DNA from: Candidatus Berkelbacteria bacterium
Lineage (GTDB): Bacteria > Patescibacteriota > UBA1384 > CAILIB01
Assembly: GCA_020058355.1 (NCBI GenBank)
Contig: JAGVEG010000067.1
Span: forward strand, 1 to 5,075
Direction of reading: 5' to 3'
Length of the DNA: 5,075 nt
Made by a program: the position numbers and the translations under genes. The notes beneath the pieces were generated by a model, which saw only the letters and a list, made by a program, of their open reading frames with translations, was not told where the DNA came from and searched no databases. Positions 4,582 to 5,075 of the stretch are shown one piece after another. Position 1 is the first letter of the stretch; each line of letters opens with the position of its first letter.

Positions 4582-5075
4582 CTAGAAACGTTGACCGAGC
4601 TGTAGTGTTGCAGTCCTCCCTTGGTAGAGAGCACGGACCTCCTGTCTATTTCCCACGGACAGTGTTGCCACTGCTCCGGTGGTATTTCCATCACTGAGCC
4701 ACTCTCGGCGGACCCCAACACGTAACCGGGGTGTGATTTGTCGCAGCCCCATGACGTAGGTCTGGCCCGCACATGTTTCCCCAGTGAGTTCAGTAGCTTC
4801 CTGCACCTTGTTAAGGTGGAAAGCTGTGAGGGGTGTGCCGAATCTCTGGCTGATGCCGGCGTTAAAGCCGGCAACTGAGTAGTTGAGCCGGACATTAGTA
4901 TCGAGCGACCGCTGCCACTTGGGAATTACCCCAAATTGTCGGTCTGGGCCGGTGAGACTGGCCATCCAGCCAATGCGCTTATTCGTCCCTTCGGCGTAAG
5001 CACCGACACCGCTCACACTAGTGTTGAATATCGTCGAGAACTTGAGAAACGAAGCCCCATAGGGGTCATTGTTTG
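4582..5075 (-). CDS. Partial C-terminal part of a beta-rich, possibly barrel-type protein (runs off the right edge)
   Basis: The frame is open from the right edge (first full codon at 5073) to TAG at 4584-4582, giving 163 visible residues; the true start is outside the window, so the GTG at 5016 is internal. I recognise no family. The visible part is a run of short alternating segments separated by Gly/Asn/Asp turns, for example VRLNYSVAGFNAGISQRFG, RLRVGVRREW, GAVATLSVGN, QEVRALYQGR and finally TATLQLGQRF. Alternating hydrophobic residues, hairpin-like turns and a terminal phenylalanine are typical of the last strands of outer-membrane beta-barrels. That reading is inference; an extracellular beta-sandwich or repeat protein would look similar. 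It has one cysteine (in the ETCAGQ stretch). The stop is followed 7 nt later by the hairpin at 4543-4574, whose U-tract faces this gene. Confidence 0.7.
   Translation of the reverse strand, partial: NNDPYGASFLKFSTIFNTSVSGVGAYAEGTNKRIGWMASLTGPDRQFGVIPKWQRSLDTNVRLNYSVAGFNAGISQRFGTPLTAFHLNKVQEATELTGETCAGQTYVMGLRQITPRLRVGVRREWLSDGNTTGAVATLSVGNRQEVRALYQGRTATLQLGQRF

Noticed and set aside
4804..4873. Two perfect inverted repeats (CACCTT-GTT-AAGGTG at 4804-4818; TGCCGGC-GTTAAA-GCCGGCA at 4854-4873)
   Set aside because: Both lie inside the partial coding sequence; the second is explained by the repeated AG codons in AGFNAG. There is no U-tract, so they are not terminators.
4476..4895. Minus-strand reading frame of 139 codons antisense to the end of the 308-residue gene
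   Set aside because: Its residue pattern shows no domain, it runs through the terminator hairpin and overlaps the beta-rich gene in another frame; it is a shadow.

Overview
The window is about 5.1 kb of gene-dense DNA with GC near 50 % by eye. It reads well with the standard bacterial code: TGA works as a stop in the antitoxin and TspO genes. I place it, by inference, in the Candidate Phyla Radiation (Patescibacteria) or a similarly streamlined bacterium. The reasons are a small single-pass membrane protein (610-1080) of a type I associate with that group, a PIN toxin of a subtype I associate with the same genomes, very short intergenic gaps, and several genes whose -10 box lies only 6-8 nt before the start codon, which implies leaderless mRNAs. 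No rRNA, tRNA, CRISPR array, insertion sequence or phage gene is visible.

Layout, left to right. Bases 1-91 hold no gene I can support. On the plus strand come a PhnB-like VOC-superfamily protein (92-550) and the single-pass membrane protein (610-1080), which ends at a bidirectional hairpin terminator (1091-1114). Converging on that terminator from the minus strand is a two-gene unit: a lysylphosphatidylglycerol-synthase-TM/UPF0104-type membrane protein (1231-2232), then an overlapping gene for a 39-residue membrane peptide (1122-1241). Divergent from it is a Phd/YefM antitoxin (2299-2559) with an overlapping PIN-domain toxin (2540-2917). Its promoter carries a perfect 14-bp palindrome, a natural candidate for the autoregulatory operator. 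A DUF1905 gene (2925-3227, minus) converges on the toxin with a 7-bp gap and is divergent from a shortened TspO/MBR protein (3288-3617, plus). TspO overlaps a 308-residue protein of unknown family (3614-4540) by the four bases ATGA. A second hairpin (4543-4574) separates that gene from the 3' end of a minus-strand gene that runs off the right edge and looks like the C-terminus of a beta-rich, possibly barrel-forming protein.

How they fit together: the toxin-antitoxin pair is self-contained. The TspO plus 308-residue pair is the most likely unrecognised functional unit, because the stop/start overlap implies coupled translation. The membrane protein plus micropeptide is a second candidate pair. 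The remaining genes are single-gene housekeeping or accessory units with no evident shared pathway.
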